A stretch of 64,000 nucleotides of DNA, from the NCBI GenBank assembly GCA_947383645.1, contig CANDEH010000002.1:1-64000 (forward strand), read 5' to 3'. A program made the translations under genes and the position numbers. Shown here one piece after another: positions 24,316 to 32,964 of this stretch. How positions within the stretch are numbered: position 1 is the first letter of the stretch; each line of letters starts with the position of its first letter. The notes under the pieces are model-generated. The model searched no databases, was not told the origin of the DNA, and saw only the letters and a list, made by a program, of their open reading frames with translations. This DNA comes from an uncultured Clostridia bacterium (GTDB taxonomy: Bacteria > Bacillota > Clostridia > Oscillospirales > Oscillospiraceae).

Positions 24316-25614
24316 TTACGGGAGTTGCAGCTGCGCCTCGCTGACAAGGCCGACCTCCAGCATCTTCTGGAGACTCATGAGGATGCCGGTTTTGGCGTGG
24401 TACCAGGTGAGGCCGCCCTGGAAGTAGACGGCGTAGGGGGGGCGGATGGGGCCGTCGGCGCTGAGCTCGATGCTGCTGCCCTGGACGAAGGCCCCCGCCG
24501 CCATGATGACGTCGTCGTCGTAGCCGGGCATGGCCCAGGGCTCCGGGGTCACGTAGCTGTCCACCGGGGCGGCGCACTGGATGCCCTTGCAGAAGGCCAC
24601 CATGGCCTCCCGGCTGCCCAGAGACACCGCCTGAATGATGTCGTGGCGGTCCTCATTGGCGGCGGGGACGCAGGGATAGCCCAGATTCTCATAGATATTG
24701 GCGGCGAACACCGCGCCCTTCAATGCGCCGGCGGTGACGGTGGGGGCCAGGAAGAAGCCCTGGAACAGCGCGGGCATGAGCCCTAAGTTGGCCCCCACCT
24801 CCTGCCCCAGGCCGGGGGCGGAGAGGCGATAGGCGCAGCGGTCCACGCACGCCTTCGTGCCGCAGATGTAGCCGCCGATAGGGGCTAAGCCGCCGCCGGG
24901 GTTCTTGATGAGGCTCCCCACCACCATGTCGGCCCCCACATCGGAGGGCTCTGTCAGCTCCACAAACTCGCCGTAGCAGTTGTCCACCATCACCAGCACA
25001 TCGGGCTTGATGGCCTTGCAGAAGGCGATGAGCTTTCCAATTTCCTCCACGGAGTAGGAGGGGCGGGTGGCGTAGCCCTTGGAGCGCTGGATGGTGATGA
25101 GCTTGGTCTTTTCGTTGATGGCGGCGCGGATGGCGTCGTAGTCGAAGGAGCCGTCACTGAGCAGGTCCGCCTGCCGGTAGGCGACGCCGTACTCACTAAG
25201 GGAGCAGGGGGAGGGGCGGATGCCAATGACCTCCTGGAGGGTGTCGTAGGGCGCACCCACGGGGGAGAGGAGCTCGTCCCCTGGGAGGAGGTTGGCGCTG
25301 AGGGCCACGGTGAGGGCGTGGGTGCCGCAGGTGATCTGGGGCCGGACCAGGGCCGCCTGGGTGTGAAACACGTCGGCGTAGACCTGCTCTAACTTCTCCC
25401 GGCCCACGTCGTTGTAGCCGTAGCCGGTGGTGGCGGCGAAGCAGGCGGCGTCCACCCGGTTTTTCTGGAAGGCGGCGAGGACCTTGGCCTGGTTGTACTC
25501 CGCCGCGGCGTCGATGGCGGCGAAGCGGTCCTTCAGCCTGGCAAGGATATCCTCGCCGTATTCGTACACGGCCCAGGAGAGGCCGAGAGTTTCGTACATC
25601 GTCTGTAAGTCCAT
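24316..25614 (-). CDS. Methionine gamma-lyase-family PLP enzyme (YnbB-like)
   Basis: A 432-residue fold-type I PLP enzyme of the family called 'methionine gamma-lyase family' or, in older annotation, aluminium resistance protein. Features seen: GTHALTVALSANLLPGDELLSP (cofactor phosphate cup), VDNCYGEF (Asp to PLP nitrogen) and VGSLIKNPGGG with the Schiff-base Lys. Substrate is uncertain; related enzymes split C-S bonds of sulfur amino acids. The start at 25614 has only a weak site (GAGAAAG). It is transcribed away from the OLE RNA. Confidence 0.85.
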   Translation of the reverse strand: MDLQTMYETLGLSWAVYEYGEDILARLKDRFAAIDAAAEYNQAKVLAAFQKNRVDAACFAATTGYGYNDVGREKLEQVYADVFHTQAALVRPQITCGTHALTVALSANLLPGDELLSPVGAPYDTLQEVIGIRPSPCSLSEYGVAYRQADLLSDGSFDYDAIRAAINEKTKLITIQRSKGYATRPSYSVEEIGKLIAFCKAIKPDVLVMVDNCYGEFVELTEPSDVGADMVVGSLIKNPGGGLAPIGGYICGTKACVDRCAYRLSAPGLGQEVGANLGLMPALFQGFFLAPTVTAGALKGAVFAANIYENLGYPCVPAANEDRHDIIQAVSLGSREAMVAFCKGIQCAAPVDSYVTPEPWAMPGYDDDVIMAAGAFVQGSSIELSADGPIRPPYAVYFQGGLTWYHAKTGILMSLQKMLEVGLVSEAQLQLP

Positions 25615-25731
25615 GGTGCAACCAGCTTTCTCATAGTATAAAAGGGAATGATTTACACACTGCTTGACATATTACCATGACGGGATCTTTTTTTCAACTG
25701 TGAATATTCCATTAAAGTATACAGAATATTC

Positions 25732-25760
25732 TTGTGCTTTGGAAAAAGATGTGCTATACT
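25732..25760 (+). promoter_or_regulatory. Promoter of the OLE RNA
   Basis: TTGTGC at 25732-25737 and TATACT at 25755-25760 (17-bp spacer), the latter preceded by TGC, an extended -10. The predicted start is near 25767. Confidence 0.65.
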
Positions 25761-25766
25761 ATGCTC

Positions 25767-26400
25767 TGCTGAGTGGCGGCGCAGTATCCTAGTCAGACCT
25801 GCCGGTTCTGAAGAAGGGCCTAAAAATCCTTTTAAGGGCATAGCTGTGAAACCCTTGGTGCCTGCTTCTTACGCCCAGTTTGGGGTGGGTGCTGAGTGGA
25901 AAGCGCGGACCCCCGCGCTTGCGGGTGTAGGGCGTTCCCCAATGGCATGGGGAGGACGACCCTGCCCCCGTGGAGACCTGAACTTGTGCACAGGCGTACT
26001 CCCTTGCTGGTAACTTCGACCTGTGTACGACTCAGGCTGGAACCCGCGTTGCGGTGCTACCCGGCCATGGAGCCGTGAACGCTGTGCGCGGAGTAGCCTG
26101 CCTTGCGTGGAAAGGCGCGGATAGGCGCGTTGAGGCGCATTGTCCCCGGCCAGGGACGGTGCGTATAGCGCCTTGAAAGTCTTTTTGCAAAAGAGGCTAA
26201 GAAACGGTAAGACTGTGGTGGAAAACACCTAGGCTGTCATGTCCTTGGGCAGATGGGGGATTGCAGTGCGGACTCAGTGGCAATCGGGTCCCGCGGCCGG
26301 CAACGCCGCGGCTGGGCGCTGAAAGGGAAACTGCCTGATCGGCAACGAGAGGCGCGCCCCGGGGAAATCCTACCCGTACCTAAGCCGTAAGATTTACTCT
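25767..26400 (+). ncRNA. ole: OLE RNA (ornate, large, extremophilic), ends approximate
   Basis: A stretch of about 630 bp with no supported ORF, its own promoter, high GC and many complementary segments, for example AGCGCGG with CCGCGCT near 25913 and CCGCGGC at 26291 with GCCGCGG at 26305. Length and position match OLE RNA, a roughly 600-nt membrane-associated RNA of anaerobic and extremophilic Firmicutes that is encoded beside its partner OapA and near isoprenoid genes. The next genes here are exactly that set: an OapA-like membrane protein, dxs, tlyA, NAD kinase, argR, recN. The call rests on context and length; a covariance-model search was not possible. Ends are estimates. Confidence 0.8.
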
Positions 26401-26460
26401 GTCTGCTGCCGCCGCCTTAGCATGTTTGTCAACGGTTTTTCCTGCTGGATAAGCCGAATG

Positions 26461-26497
26461 CAGCGGGGCGAAAAACTTTTGGTTTTTCGCCCCGCTG
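26461..26497 (+). terminator. Strong hairpin between OLE RNA and oapA
   Basis: CAGCGGGGCGAAAAAC is perfectly complementary to 26482-26497 around TTTTG. There is no T-run afterwards, so it may be an RNA 3'-end or processing hairpin, or a partial terminator that lets the operon be read at a lower level. Confidence 0.55.
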
Positions 26498-26674
26498 AAA
26501 CAGATTCCGGTTATGGACCGGAGACTGCCGCCGGCGTCTGAATTGTGCCGGCGCGGGAAAGCGGGGGCGGTCTGCAATGTACGCGAAGGAAGCCCGGGAG
26601 AGGTTCCCATTGCGCGATCCCCCGTATCTTTTAATTGATTTGCGTATTTGTTTTTAGAGAGGAGCCATCTTGTT

Positions 26675-27259
26675 TTGGACACGCAGGACGATATCCGAAA
26701 ACAGAAGACCAGGGCTGAACAGAAGTCCGCAAAAAAGAAGAGCCGTCTGAGCTGGCCCATCCGGGTCTTTTTTATCTCCATCTGCCTCTCCGCCGCGCTG
26801 AGCGTGCTCTCCAGCGAGCTTCTCAGCGCCGCTTCTCTGGCCGCCTCTTTTGCCATTTTAGCCGGTTTTATCGGCCTGGGTATTCTGTTTGACATCATCG
26901 GCGTGGCGGTCACCGCCGCCGATGAGAAACCCTTTCACTCTATGGCCTCCCACCGGGAGCCGGGGGCCAGGGAGGCCCTCCGTCTGATCCGGGGAGCCGA
27001 CAAGGTCAGCAGCTTCTGCAACGATGTGGTGGGCGACATCTGCGGCATTGTCAGCGGAACCACCGCGGCGGTGATCGTGGTGGAGCTCCAGCGGCATCTG
27101 AGCGTGCGGGGGGTGCTGCTCTCTTTGGCCGTCACGGCCCTGGTCTCCGGCCTGACCATAGGCGGCAAAGCGCTGGGGAAGACCTTTGCCATGAGCTGCA
27201 GCACGAAGGTGGTCTATGCTGTGGGCCGTGTGATCCACATATTTCATCGTGAAAAGTAA
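26675..27259 (+). CDS. oapA: OLE-associated membrane protein OapA
   Basis: A 194-residue protein with a strongly basic N-terminus (KKSRLSWP after several Lys/Arg), then hydrophobic segments at about 30-50, 55-85 and 120-165. It contains FCNDVVGDICGIVSG, which includes a DxxxD motif as in OapA, the protein that binds OLE RNA and holds it at the membrane. Placement directly after the OLE RNA and 12 bp before dxs supports the call. The start is taken as TTG at 26675, ten bases after GAGAGGAG; a TTG at 26648 lies before that site and is rejected. Start confidence is moderate. Confidence 0.82.
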   Translation: MDTQDDIRKQKTRAEQKSAKKKSRLSWPIRVFFISICLSAALSVLSSELLSAASLAASFAILAGFIGLGILFDIIGVAVTAADEKPFHSMASHREPGAREALRLIRGADKVSSFCNDVVGDICGIVSGTTAAVIVVELQRHLSVRGVLLSLAVTALVSGLTIGGKALGKTFAMSCSTKVVYAVGRVIHIFHREK

Positions 27260-27271
27260 GGAGAGAATGCG

Positions 27272-29128
27272 GTGCTTGAACAAATCCATTCACCAGCAGA
27301 TCTGCGCAGCTTATCTCAGGGGGAGCTGAATGCCCTCTGCGGTGAGCTGCGCACTTTTTTGCTCCAGACTGTCTCCCAAACCGGGGGACATCTGGCCTCC
27401 AACCTGGGGGCTGTGGAGCTGACGGTGGCCATCCATAAGGTGTTTGACACCCGGCGGGACCGCCTGGTCTTTGATGTGGGCCACCAGTGCTATGTCCACA
27501 AGATCCTCACCGGCCGTGCCGGGGAGATGCACACCCTGCGGCAGTTCGGCGGAATCGCCGGCTTTCCCAAACCGGTGGAGAGCGATCACGACGCATTTAT
27601 CGCCGGCCACGCCTCCAACTCCGTCTCGGTGGCTTTAGGGATGGCAAGGGCAAGAACTTTACAGCATGAGAATTACAGCGTGTTGGCGCTCTTGGGGGAC
27701 GGCGCTCTTACCGGGGGGCTGGCCTATGAAGGTCTCAACGACGCGGGAGATTCCAACGAGCCGCTGATTGTGATATTGAACGACAACGGTATGTCCATTA
27801 ATCCCAATGTGGGGGGAATATCCAGCCATTTGGCCTCCATCCGCACGCGCAAGAGCTACTATACTTTTAAGAAGAACTACCGCCGCGTGATGGCCCGCCT
27901 GCCCGGCGGCAAGCGGCTGTATCAGCTGAATCACAAGCTCAAGACCGCCTTGAAAAAGATGTTCTGGCCCTGCACCATGTTTGAGGATATGGGCTTTACC
28001 TACTTGGGGCCGGTAGATGGCCACAACATCGAGCGGTTGTGCACGACGCTGGAGTGGGCGCGGGAGCTGAACGGTCCGGTACTGGTCCATGTGAAGACGC
28101 AGAAGGGTCGGGGCTATCCCCCGGCGGAGAGCAACCCGAACCGCTATCACGGAGTGGGCGCTTTCGATCTGGCCGCCGGAGTTTCCGGGGAGAAAAAGAC
28201 GGATTTCTCCGCCGTGTTTGGCCAGACGCTGGAGGAGCTGGCCGCCGGGGACGAGCGGATCTGCGCCATTACTGCGGCTATGGAGGAGGGTACCGGGCTG
28301 GAGAGCTTTTCCCGGTACTATCCGGATCGGTTTTTCGATGTGGGCATTGCCGAGGGACACGCGGCGGCCATGGCCGGCGGTATGGCCAAGCAGGGGCTGG
28401 TGCCGGTGTTCGCCGTGTACTCCTCCTTTTTGCAGCGGGGCTATGACCAGCTGATCCACGATGTGGCCCTGCAGAACCTCCATGCGGTTTTTGGCGTGGA
28501 CCGCTCCGGCCTTGTGGGGGCCGACGGGGCCACCCACCACGGTACGGCCGACGCGGCCTATCTGTGCTCCATTCCCAACATGACCGTGTATACGCCCGCC
28601 AGTTTTCAGGAGCTGCGGGACATGCTCCGCCACGCGGTTCGGGAGGAGACGGGGCCGGTGGCTCTGCGCTACCCCCGCGGAGGCGAGGGACAGTATGCCG
28701 CCGGCTGGGACGGTGGCGCCGCCGTCTGTCTGCGTCCGGGCAGAGACGGCACGATTGTCGTTTACGGCACCATGGTCAATCAGGCGCTTCAGGCCGCCGG
28801 TACCCTGGCGGAGCAGGGGATTCAGGCGGAGGTGATAAAGCTCCACCGGATTGCGCCTCTTGCGCCGGAGGCGGTGCTGCGCAGCGTGGAAAAAACCGGC
28901 GTTCTGGTGACGGCGGAGGAGTGCTTCCACACCGGCAGTGTGGGACAGCGCCTGTGCGAGGCTGTGCTGGCGCGGGGGATTGTCCTGCGCGGGCTGCGGC
29001 TTCTCAGCTGCGGCGACCGCTTCGTCTATCAGGGCAGCGTGGAGCAGCTGCGGCACAGCGTGGGAATTGATGCGGAGGGGATTGTGCGGGCAGTCTGTGA
29101 GGTGTGCCATGGCGAAGACGCGACTTGA
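27272..29128 (+). CDS. dxs: 1-deoxy-D-xylulose-5-phosphate synthase
   Basis: Condenses pyruvate and glyceraldehyde 3-phosphate, the first step of the MEP isoprenoid pathway, with thiamine diphosphate. The 618 residues show TGGHLASNLGAVEL, the ThDP motif LGDGALTGGLAYEGLNDAG (about residue 140), the catalytic DVGIAEGHAAAMAGGMA (about 365) and the transketolase C-terminal domain. The GTG start follows AAGGAGAG. Its 3' end overlaps tlyA by 20 bp. It belongs to the oapA-recN run; in other OLE-bearing genomes dxs and related isoprenoid genes are also neighbours. Confidence 0.95.
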   Translation: MLEQIHSPADLRSLSQGELNALCGELRTFLLQTVSQTGGHLASNLGAVELTVAIHKVFDTRRDRLVFDVGHQCYVHKILTGRAGEMHTLRQFGGIAGFPKPVESDHDAFIAGHASNSVSVALGMARARTLQHENYSVLALLGDGALTGGLAYEGLNDAGDSNEPLIVILNDNGMSINPNVGGISSHLASIRTRKSYYTFKKNYRRVMARLPGGKRLYQLNHKLKTALKKMFWPCTMFEDMGFTYLGPVDGHNIERLCTTLEWARELNGPVLVHVKTQKGRGYPPAESNPNRYHGVGAFDLAAGVSGEKKTDFSAVFGQTLEELAAGDERICAITAAMEEGTGLESFSRYYPDRFFDVGIAEGHAAAMAGGMAKQGLVPVFAVYSSFLQRGYDQLIHDVALQNLHAVFGVDRSGLVGADGATHHGTADAAYLCSIPNMTVYTPASFQELRDMLRHAVREETGPVALRYPRGGEGQYAAGWDGGAAVCLRPGRDGTIVVYGTMVNQALQAAGTLAEQGIQAEVIKLHRIAPLAPEAVLRSVEKTGVLVTAEECFHTGSVGQRLCEAVLARGIVLRGLRLLSCGDRFVYQGSVEQLRHSVGIDAEGIVRAVCEVCHGEDAT

Positions 29129-29921
29129 CGTGCTCCTGGTGGAGCGCGGTTTGCAGGAGAGCCGGCAGAAGGCGCAGGCCACCATCATGAGCGGTCTGGT
29201 GTTTGTAAACGGACAGCGTGTGGATAAGCCGGGGGCCCAGGTGCCGCCGGAGGCGGCGGTGGAGATTCGGGGGAATGCGCTGCGCTACGTCAGCCGAGGG
29301 GGATTGAAGCTGGAGAAGGCCATGTTCCTCTGGCCCATCTGTCTGGCGGGGGAGGTCTGTATGGACGTGGGGGCCTCCACAGGGGGCTTTACCGACTGTA
29401 TGCTGCAAAACGGCGCGGTGAAGGTCTACGCCGTGGATGTGGGCTATGGCCAGCTGGCCTGGAAGCTCCGCAGTGACCCCCGGGTGGTGTGCCTGGAGCG
29501 GACCAACGCCCGCTACCTCAGCCGGGAGCTGATCCCGGAGGCGCCGGCCTTTGCCTCCATCGACGTGAGCTTTATCTCCCTGAGGCTGATCCTGCCGGCA
29601 GTGGCCGCCGTTCTCCGGGAAGGGGGAGAGGCGGTGTGTCTCATCAAGCCCCAGTTTGAGGCCGGGAAGGACAAGGTGGGGAAAAAAGGCGTGGTCCGGG
29701 AGCCGGCAGTCCACCTGGAGGTGCTGGAACGCTTCCTTGGACATGCAAAGGAAAATCACTTTACAGTACAGGATATTACGTACTCTCCCATCCGGGGACC
29801 GGAGGGAAACCTGGAGTATTTAGGCTATTTGGGTCTGGGGATGGGCCGGGAGCAGGTCCCTGACCTGCGCGCTCTGGTGGAGGAATCCCACGCTGCGCTG
29901 AAGGAGGGACAGACGGAATGA
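29109..29921 (+). CDS. tlyA: TlyA-family rRNA 2'-O-methyltransferase (FtsJ/S4)
   Basis: A 270-residue protein: S4 RNA-binding domain (about residues 4-60, TRLDVLLVERGLQESRQKAQATIMSG) plus an FtsJ-like Rossmann methyltransferase (CMDVGASTGGFTDCMLQNGA, about 83-102). TlyA proteins methylate 16S and 23S rRNA cytidine 2'-OH; some have been called hemolysins. The start ATG lies inside the end of dxs, and the TGA overlaps the NAD kinase ATG, so the three are translationally coupled. Confidence 0.92.
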   Translation: MAKTRLDVLLVERGLQESRQKAQATIMSGLVFVNGQRVDKPGAQVPPEAAVEIRGNALRYVSRGGLKLEKAMFLWPICLAGEVCMDVGASTGGFTDCMLQNGAVKVYAVDVGYGQLAWKLRSDPRVVCLERTNARYLSRELIPEAPAFASIDVSFISLRLILPAVAAVLREGGEAVCLIKPQFEAGKDKVGKKGVVREPAVHLEVLERFLGHAKENHFTVQDITYSPIRGPEGNLEYLGYLGLGMGREQVPDLRALVEESHAALKEGQTE

Positions 29922-30787
29922 AAAAGGTCATACTGTGCCCCAATCCCTACCGGGACACGGGGCTGGAGGCGGCCCGGGAGGCTGCGGGCATCCTCAACGC
30001 CGCCGGCATCCGCACGGTGTTCTGCCTGCCCTTCCGCATGGAGGGCGGGGAGTGTCCCGTTCCCACCCGGCCGCTGCACCAGGAGCTGCGAAACAGCAGC
30101 ATGATTATCACCTTCGGCGGGGACGGCACCATCCTCCATCTGGCCAAAACGGCGGCCATGCGGGGCCTTCCCATGCTGGGGGTGAATATGGGCAGTCTCG
30201 GCTTTATGTCGGAGCTGGAGCGCAATGAGATGCATCTTCTGGCCCACCTGGCCAGCGGGCAGTTTCAGCGGGAGCGGCGGATGATGCTGGATGTCTCCGT
30301 GTTCCGGGAGGGGCGGCGCGTTTACGACAACTGCGGCCTCAACGACGCGGTGGTGACCAAGGGAGCCGTGGCCCGGATCATCCGCCTGGATGTGATGGTG
30401 GGGCCGGCGGCGTTGGGCGTCATCGAGGGGGACGGCGTGGTGGTGGCCACGCCCACCGGCTCCACCGGCTACTCCCTCTCCGCCGGGGGGCCCATTGTGG
30501 AGCCTACGGCCAGAAACTTTGTGGTCAGCCCTATCTGCGCCCACTCCATCCAGTCCAATTCCTACGTGATGTCCGCCACCAGCACCATCGCGGTGCGCCC
30601 CCGGGATGTGGGGCGCAAACCGGTATTCCTGTCGGTGGACGGAGGCCGGGCGTTCTCCCTTCGGGCCGGGGACGAGGTAGTGATTAAGAACTCCAGGTAC
30701 GAGACAGAGCTGATTCGCCTCTCGGACAAGAGTATTTATGAGATTCTGCGAACCAAGATGACGGGGGTGCTGCCGGATGAAAAATGA
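29918..30787 (+). CDS. nadK: NAD kinase
   Basis: Phosphorylates NAD to NADP. The 289-residue protein has the GGDGTILH motif (about residue 65), LGVNMGSLGFMSE, the NDAVV block (about 140) and TPTGSTGYSLSAGGP (about 180), all diagnostic. The ATG overlaps the tlyA stop by four bases, and its end overlaps argR by 11 bp. Confidence 0.95.
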   Translation: MKKVILCPNPYRDTGLEAAREAAGILNAAGIRTVFCLPFRMEGGECPVPTRPLHQELRNSSMIITFGGDGTILHLAKTAAMRGLPMLGVNMGSLGFMSELERNEMHLLAHLASGQFQRERRMMLDVSVFREGRRVYDNCGLNDAVVTKGAVARIIRLDVMVGPAALGVIEGDGVVVATPTGSTGYSLSAGGPIVEPTARNFVVSPICAHSIQSNSYVMSATSTIAVRPRDVGRKPVFLSVDGGRAFSLRAGDEVVIKNSRYETELIRLSDKSIYEILRTKMTGVLPDEK

Positions 30788-31256
30788 GCGACAGGGGAAG
30801 ATTCTTGCGATCATCGCCCAGGAGGATATCGACACCCAGGAGCTGTTGATGGAGCGGCTGCAGCGGGAGGGGATCTCCTGCACACAGGCCACTATTTCCC
30901 GGGACATCAAGCAGCTGCACCTTATTAAGGAGCCGGTGGGCCGGGGACGGTACCGCTATGCCGTGTCCGTCCACCACAGCGGGCTGAATGTGGCGGACAA
31001 GCTGCGGACCATCTTCCGTGAGAGCGTTCTCAGTATCGACTGTGCGCAGAATCTGGTGGTGGTCAAGACCCTGCTGGGTCTGGCCAACGGCGCCGCCGCG
31101 GCCCTGGACAGCATGGAGCTGCCCTACCTGGTGGGTACTCTGGCCGGGGAGGATACGGTGCTTCTGGTGATGCGGGACAGCCGGAGCGCCGGCGCATTCT
31201 GTGCGGAGATCGGGGAGATGCTCTCCCTCTCCGGCGGAGAGGGGAAAAAGGGGTGA
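30777..31256 (+). CDS. argR: Arginine repressor
   Basis: A 159-residue ArgR/AhrC regulator. The N-terminal winged helix (QGKILAIIAQEDIDTQELLMERL...TQATISRDIK) binds ARG boxes, and the C-terminal hexamerisation/arginine domain has LVGTLAGEDTVLLVMRD. In this order (NAD kinase-argR-recN) it is conserved across Firmicutes. No obvious arginine biosynthesis gene is in the window. Confidence 0.95.
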   Translation: MKNERQGKILAIIAQEDIDTQELLMERLQREGISCTQATISRDIKQLHLIKEPVGRGRYRYAVSVHHSGLNVADKLRTIFRESVLSIDCAQNLVVVKTLLGLANGAAAALDSMELPYLVGTLAGEDTVLLVMRDSRSAGAFCAEIGEMLSLSGGEGKKG

Positions 31257-31260
31257 GGCC

Positions 31261-32946
31261 ATGCTGGAGCTGCTTCATATTGAGAATATTGCGGTGATCG
31301 AGGAGACGGAGATCGCCTTCCACCCGGGCTTCAACGTCCTCACCGGCGAGACCGGCGCGGGCAAGTCCATCGTCATCGACGCCATGGGCGCGGTGCTGGG
31401 CCAGCGGACTCCCCGGGATCTGATCCGCACCGGGGCCAGTAAGGCCTTTGTCAGCGCGGTGTTCTCCGGCGTGCCGGAGGACCTGCCTGTGCTGACAGAC
31501 AACGGCGTCAGCGCCGAGGACGGGGAGCTGCTCCTCCAGCGGGAGATCTGCGCCGACGGGAAGAACACCTGCCGGGCCAACGGCCGGCCCATCACCGTGG
31601 CCCTGCTGCGCCAGATCGGCAGCAGTCTTCTGAACATACACGGCCAGCACGACGGCCAGCTCCTCCTGGACGAGGAGCGCCACGGCGCCTATCTGGACAG
31701 CTTCGGCCGCATGGAGAAGACCCTGGCCGCCTATCAGGCGGAGTACCGGGCCATGGCGGAAATTCGGAGAAAGATCAAGTCCCTGGCCATGGACGAGGCG
31801 GAGCGGGAGCGCCGCGTGGATACCCTGCGCCACCAGATCGACGAGCTGGAACGGGCGGAGCTGAAGGAGGGGGAGGAGGAGGCTCTGGCGGAGCGCCGGA
31901 ACATTTTGCGCAACGGGGAGAAGTTTCTCTCCGCCGTCCAGGGGGCCTCCTACTGCCTCAACGGATCCGACGAGAGCATGGGGGCCGTGGCCCTGCTGCG
32001 GGAGGCGGAGACCGCCCTCCGGGCCGTCCGGGGGATGGGGGAGCAGTTTGAGGAGCTCTCCCGCCGCCTGGAGGAGATCCAGAGCGAGGCCTACGACATC
32101 GGCGAGACCGTCCGGGATCTGCGGGAGAGCTACGATTTCTCCCCGGCGGAGCTGGACGCGGTGGAGAACCGGTCGGACCAGCTCTACCGCCTGGAGAAGA
32201 AGTATGGCCCCACCGTGGGGGACATGCTGGATTATCTGGAGAAGTGCCGGCAGGAGCTGGACGGCATCGAGTACGCCGGCGACACTATCGCCCGGCTGGA
32301 GAAGGACCTGCGCAGGCAGGAGAAGAAGGCCCGGGAGGCCGCCAGGGTTCTGACGGAGGCGCGGAAGGCGGCGGCGGCGTCCCTGGAGCGCCGCATCCAG
32401 GAGGAGCTGCGGCAGCTGAGTATGCCCAAGGTCCAGTTCGTCATCCAGTTTGAGGAGACGGAGCTGGGGGAGAGCGGGGCGGATCAGGTCCGCTTCCTCA
32501 TGTCCGCCAATGTGGGGGAGGCGCTGAAGCCCATCCACAAGGTGGCCTCCGGCGGCGAGCTGGCCCGAATTATGCTGGCGCTGAAGAACGTGCTGGCGGA
32601 GAACGAGAGTATCGGCACCATGGTCTTTGACGAGGTGGATACCGGGGTCTCCGGCCGGGCCGCCCAAAAGGTGGCGGAGAAGCTGGCCCAGGTGTCCCGG
32701 CACAAGCAGGTGCTCTGCGTCACCCACCTGCCCCAGCTGGCCGCCATGGCCGACACCCACTTCTCCGTGGAGAAGGGGGAGCGGGGGGGCCGCACCCACA
32801 CCGCCGTGGCGGAGCTGGACCGGGAGGGCCGCATGGACGAGCTGGCCCGCCTCACCGGCGGCGCGGAGGTGACCCAGGCCATGCGCCAGAGCGCCGGGGA
32901 GCTGATCGCGGCGGCGGAGGCCTACAAAAAGAGCATACCGGCGTAG
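31261..32946 (+). CDS. recN: DNA repair protein RecN
   Basis: An SMC-like ATPase acting in double-strand break repair. The 561 residues have an N-terminal Walker A (TGETGAGKSIVIDAM, about residue 33), two coiled-coil arms (about 150-200 and 260-390), the signature SGGELARIMLALK (about 425) and Walker B MVFDEVDTGVSG (about 455). It starts four bases after the argR stop and ends the oapA-dxs-tlyA-nadK-argR-recN run. Confidence 0.95.
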   Translation: MLELLHIENIAVIEETEIAFHPGFNVLTGETGAGKSIVIDAMGAVLGQRTPRDLIRTGASKAFVSAVFSGVPEDLPVLTDNGVSAEDGELLLQREICADGKNTCRANGRPITVALLRQIGSSLLNIHGQHDGQLLLDEERHGAYLDSFGRMEKTLAAYQAEYRAMAEIRRKIKSLAMDEAERERRVDTLRHQIDELERAELKEGEEEALAERRNILRNGEKFLSAVQGASYCLNGSDESMGAVALLREAETALRAVRGMGEQFEELSRRLEEIQSEAYDIGETVRDLRESYDFSPAELDAVENRSDQLYRLEKKYGPTVGDMLDYLEKCRQELDGIEYAGDTIARLEKDLRRQEKKAREAARVLTEARKAAAASLERRIQEELRQLSMPKVQFVIQFEETELGESGADQVRFLMSANVGEALKPIHKVASGGELARIMLALKNVLAENESIGTMVFDEVDTGVSGRAAQKVAEKLAQVSRHKQVLCVTHLPQLAAMADTHFSVEKGERGGRTHTAVAELDREGRMDELARLTGGAEVTQAMRQSAGELIAAAEAYKKSIPA

Positions 32947-32964
32947 GACCGGGAGAGGAGCGAC

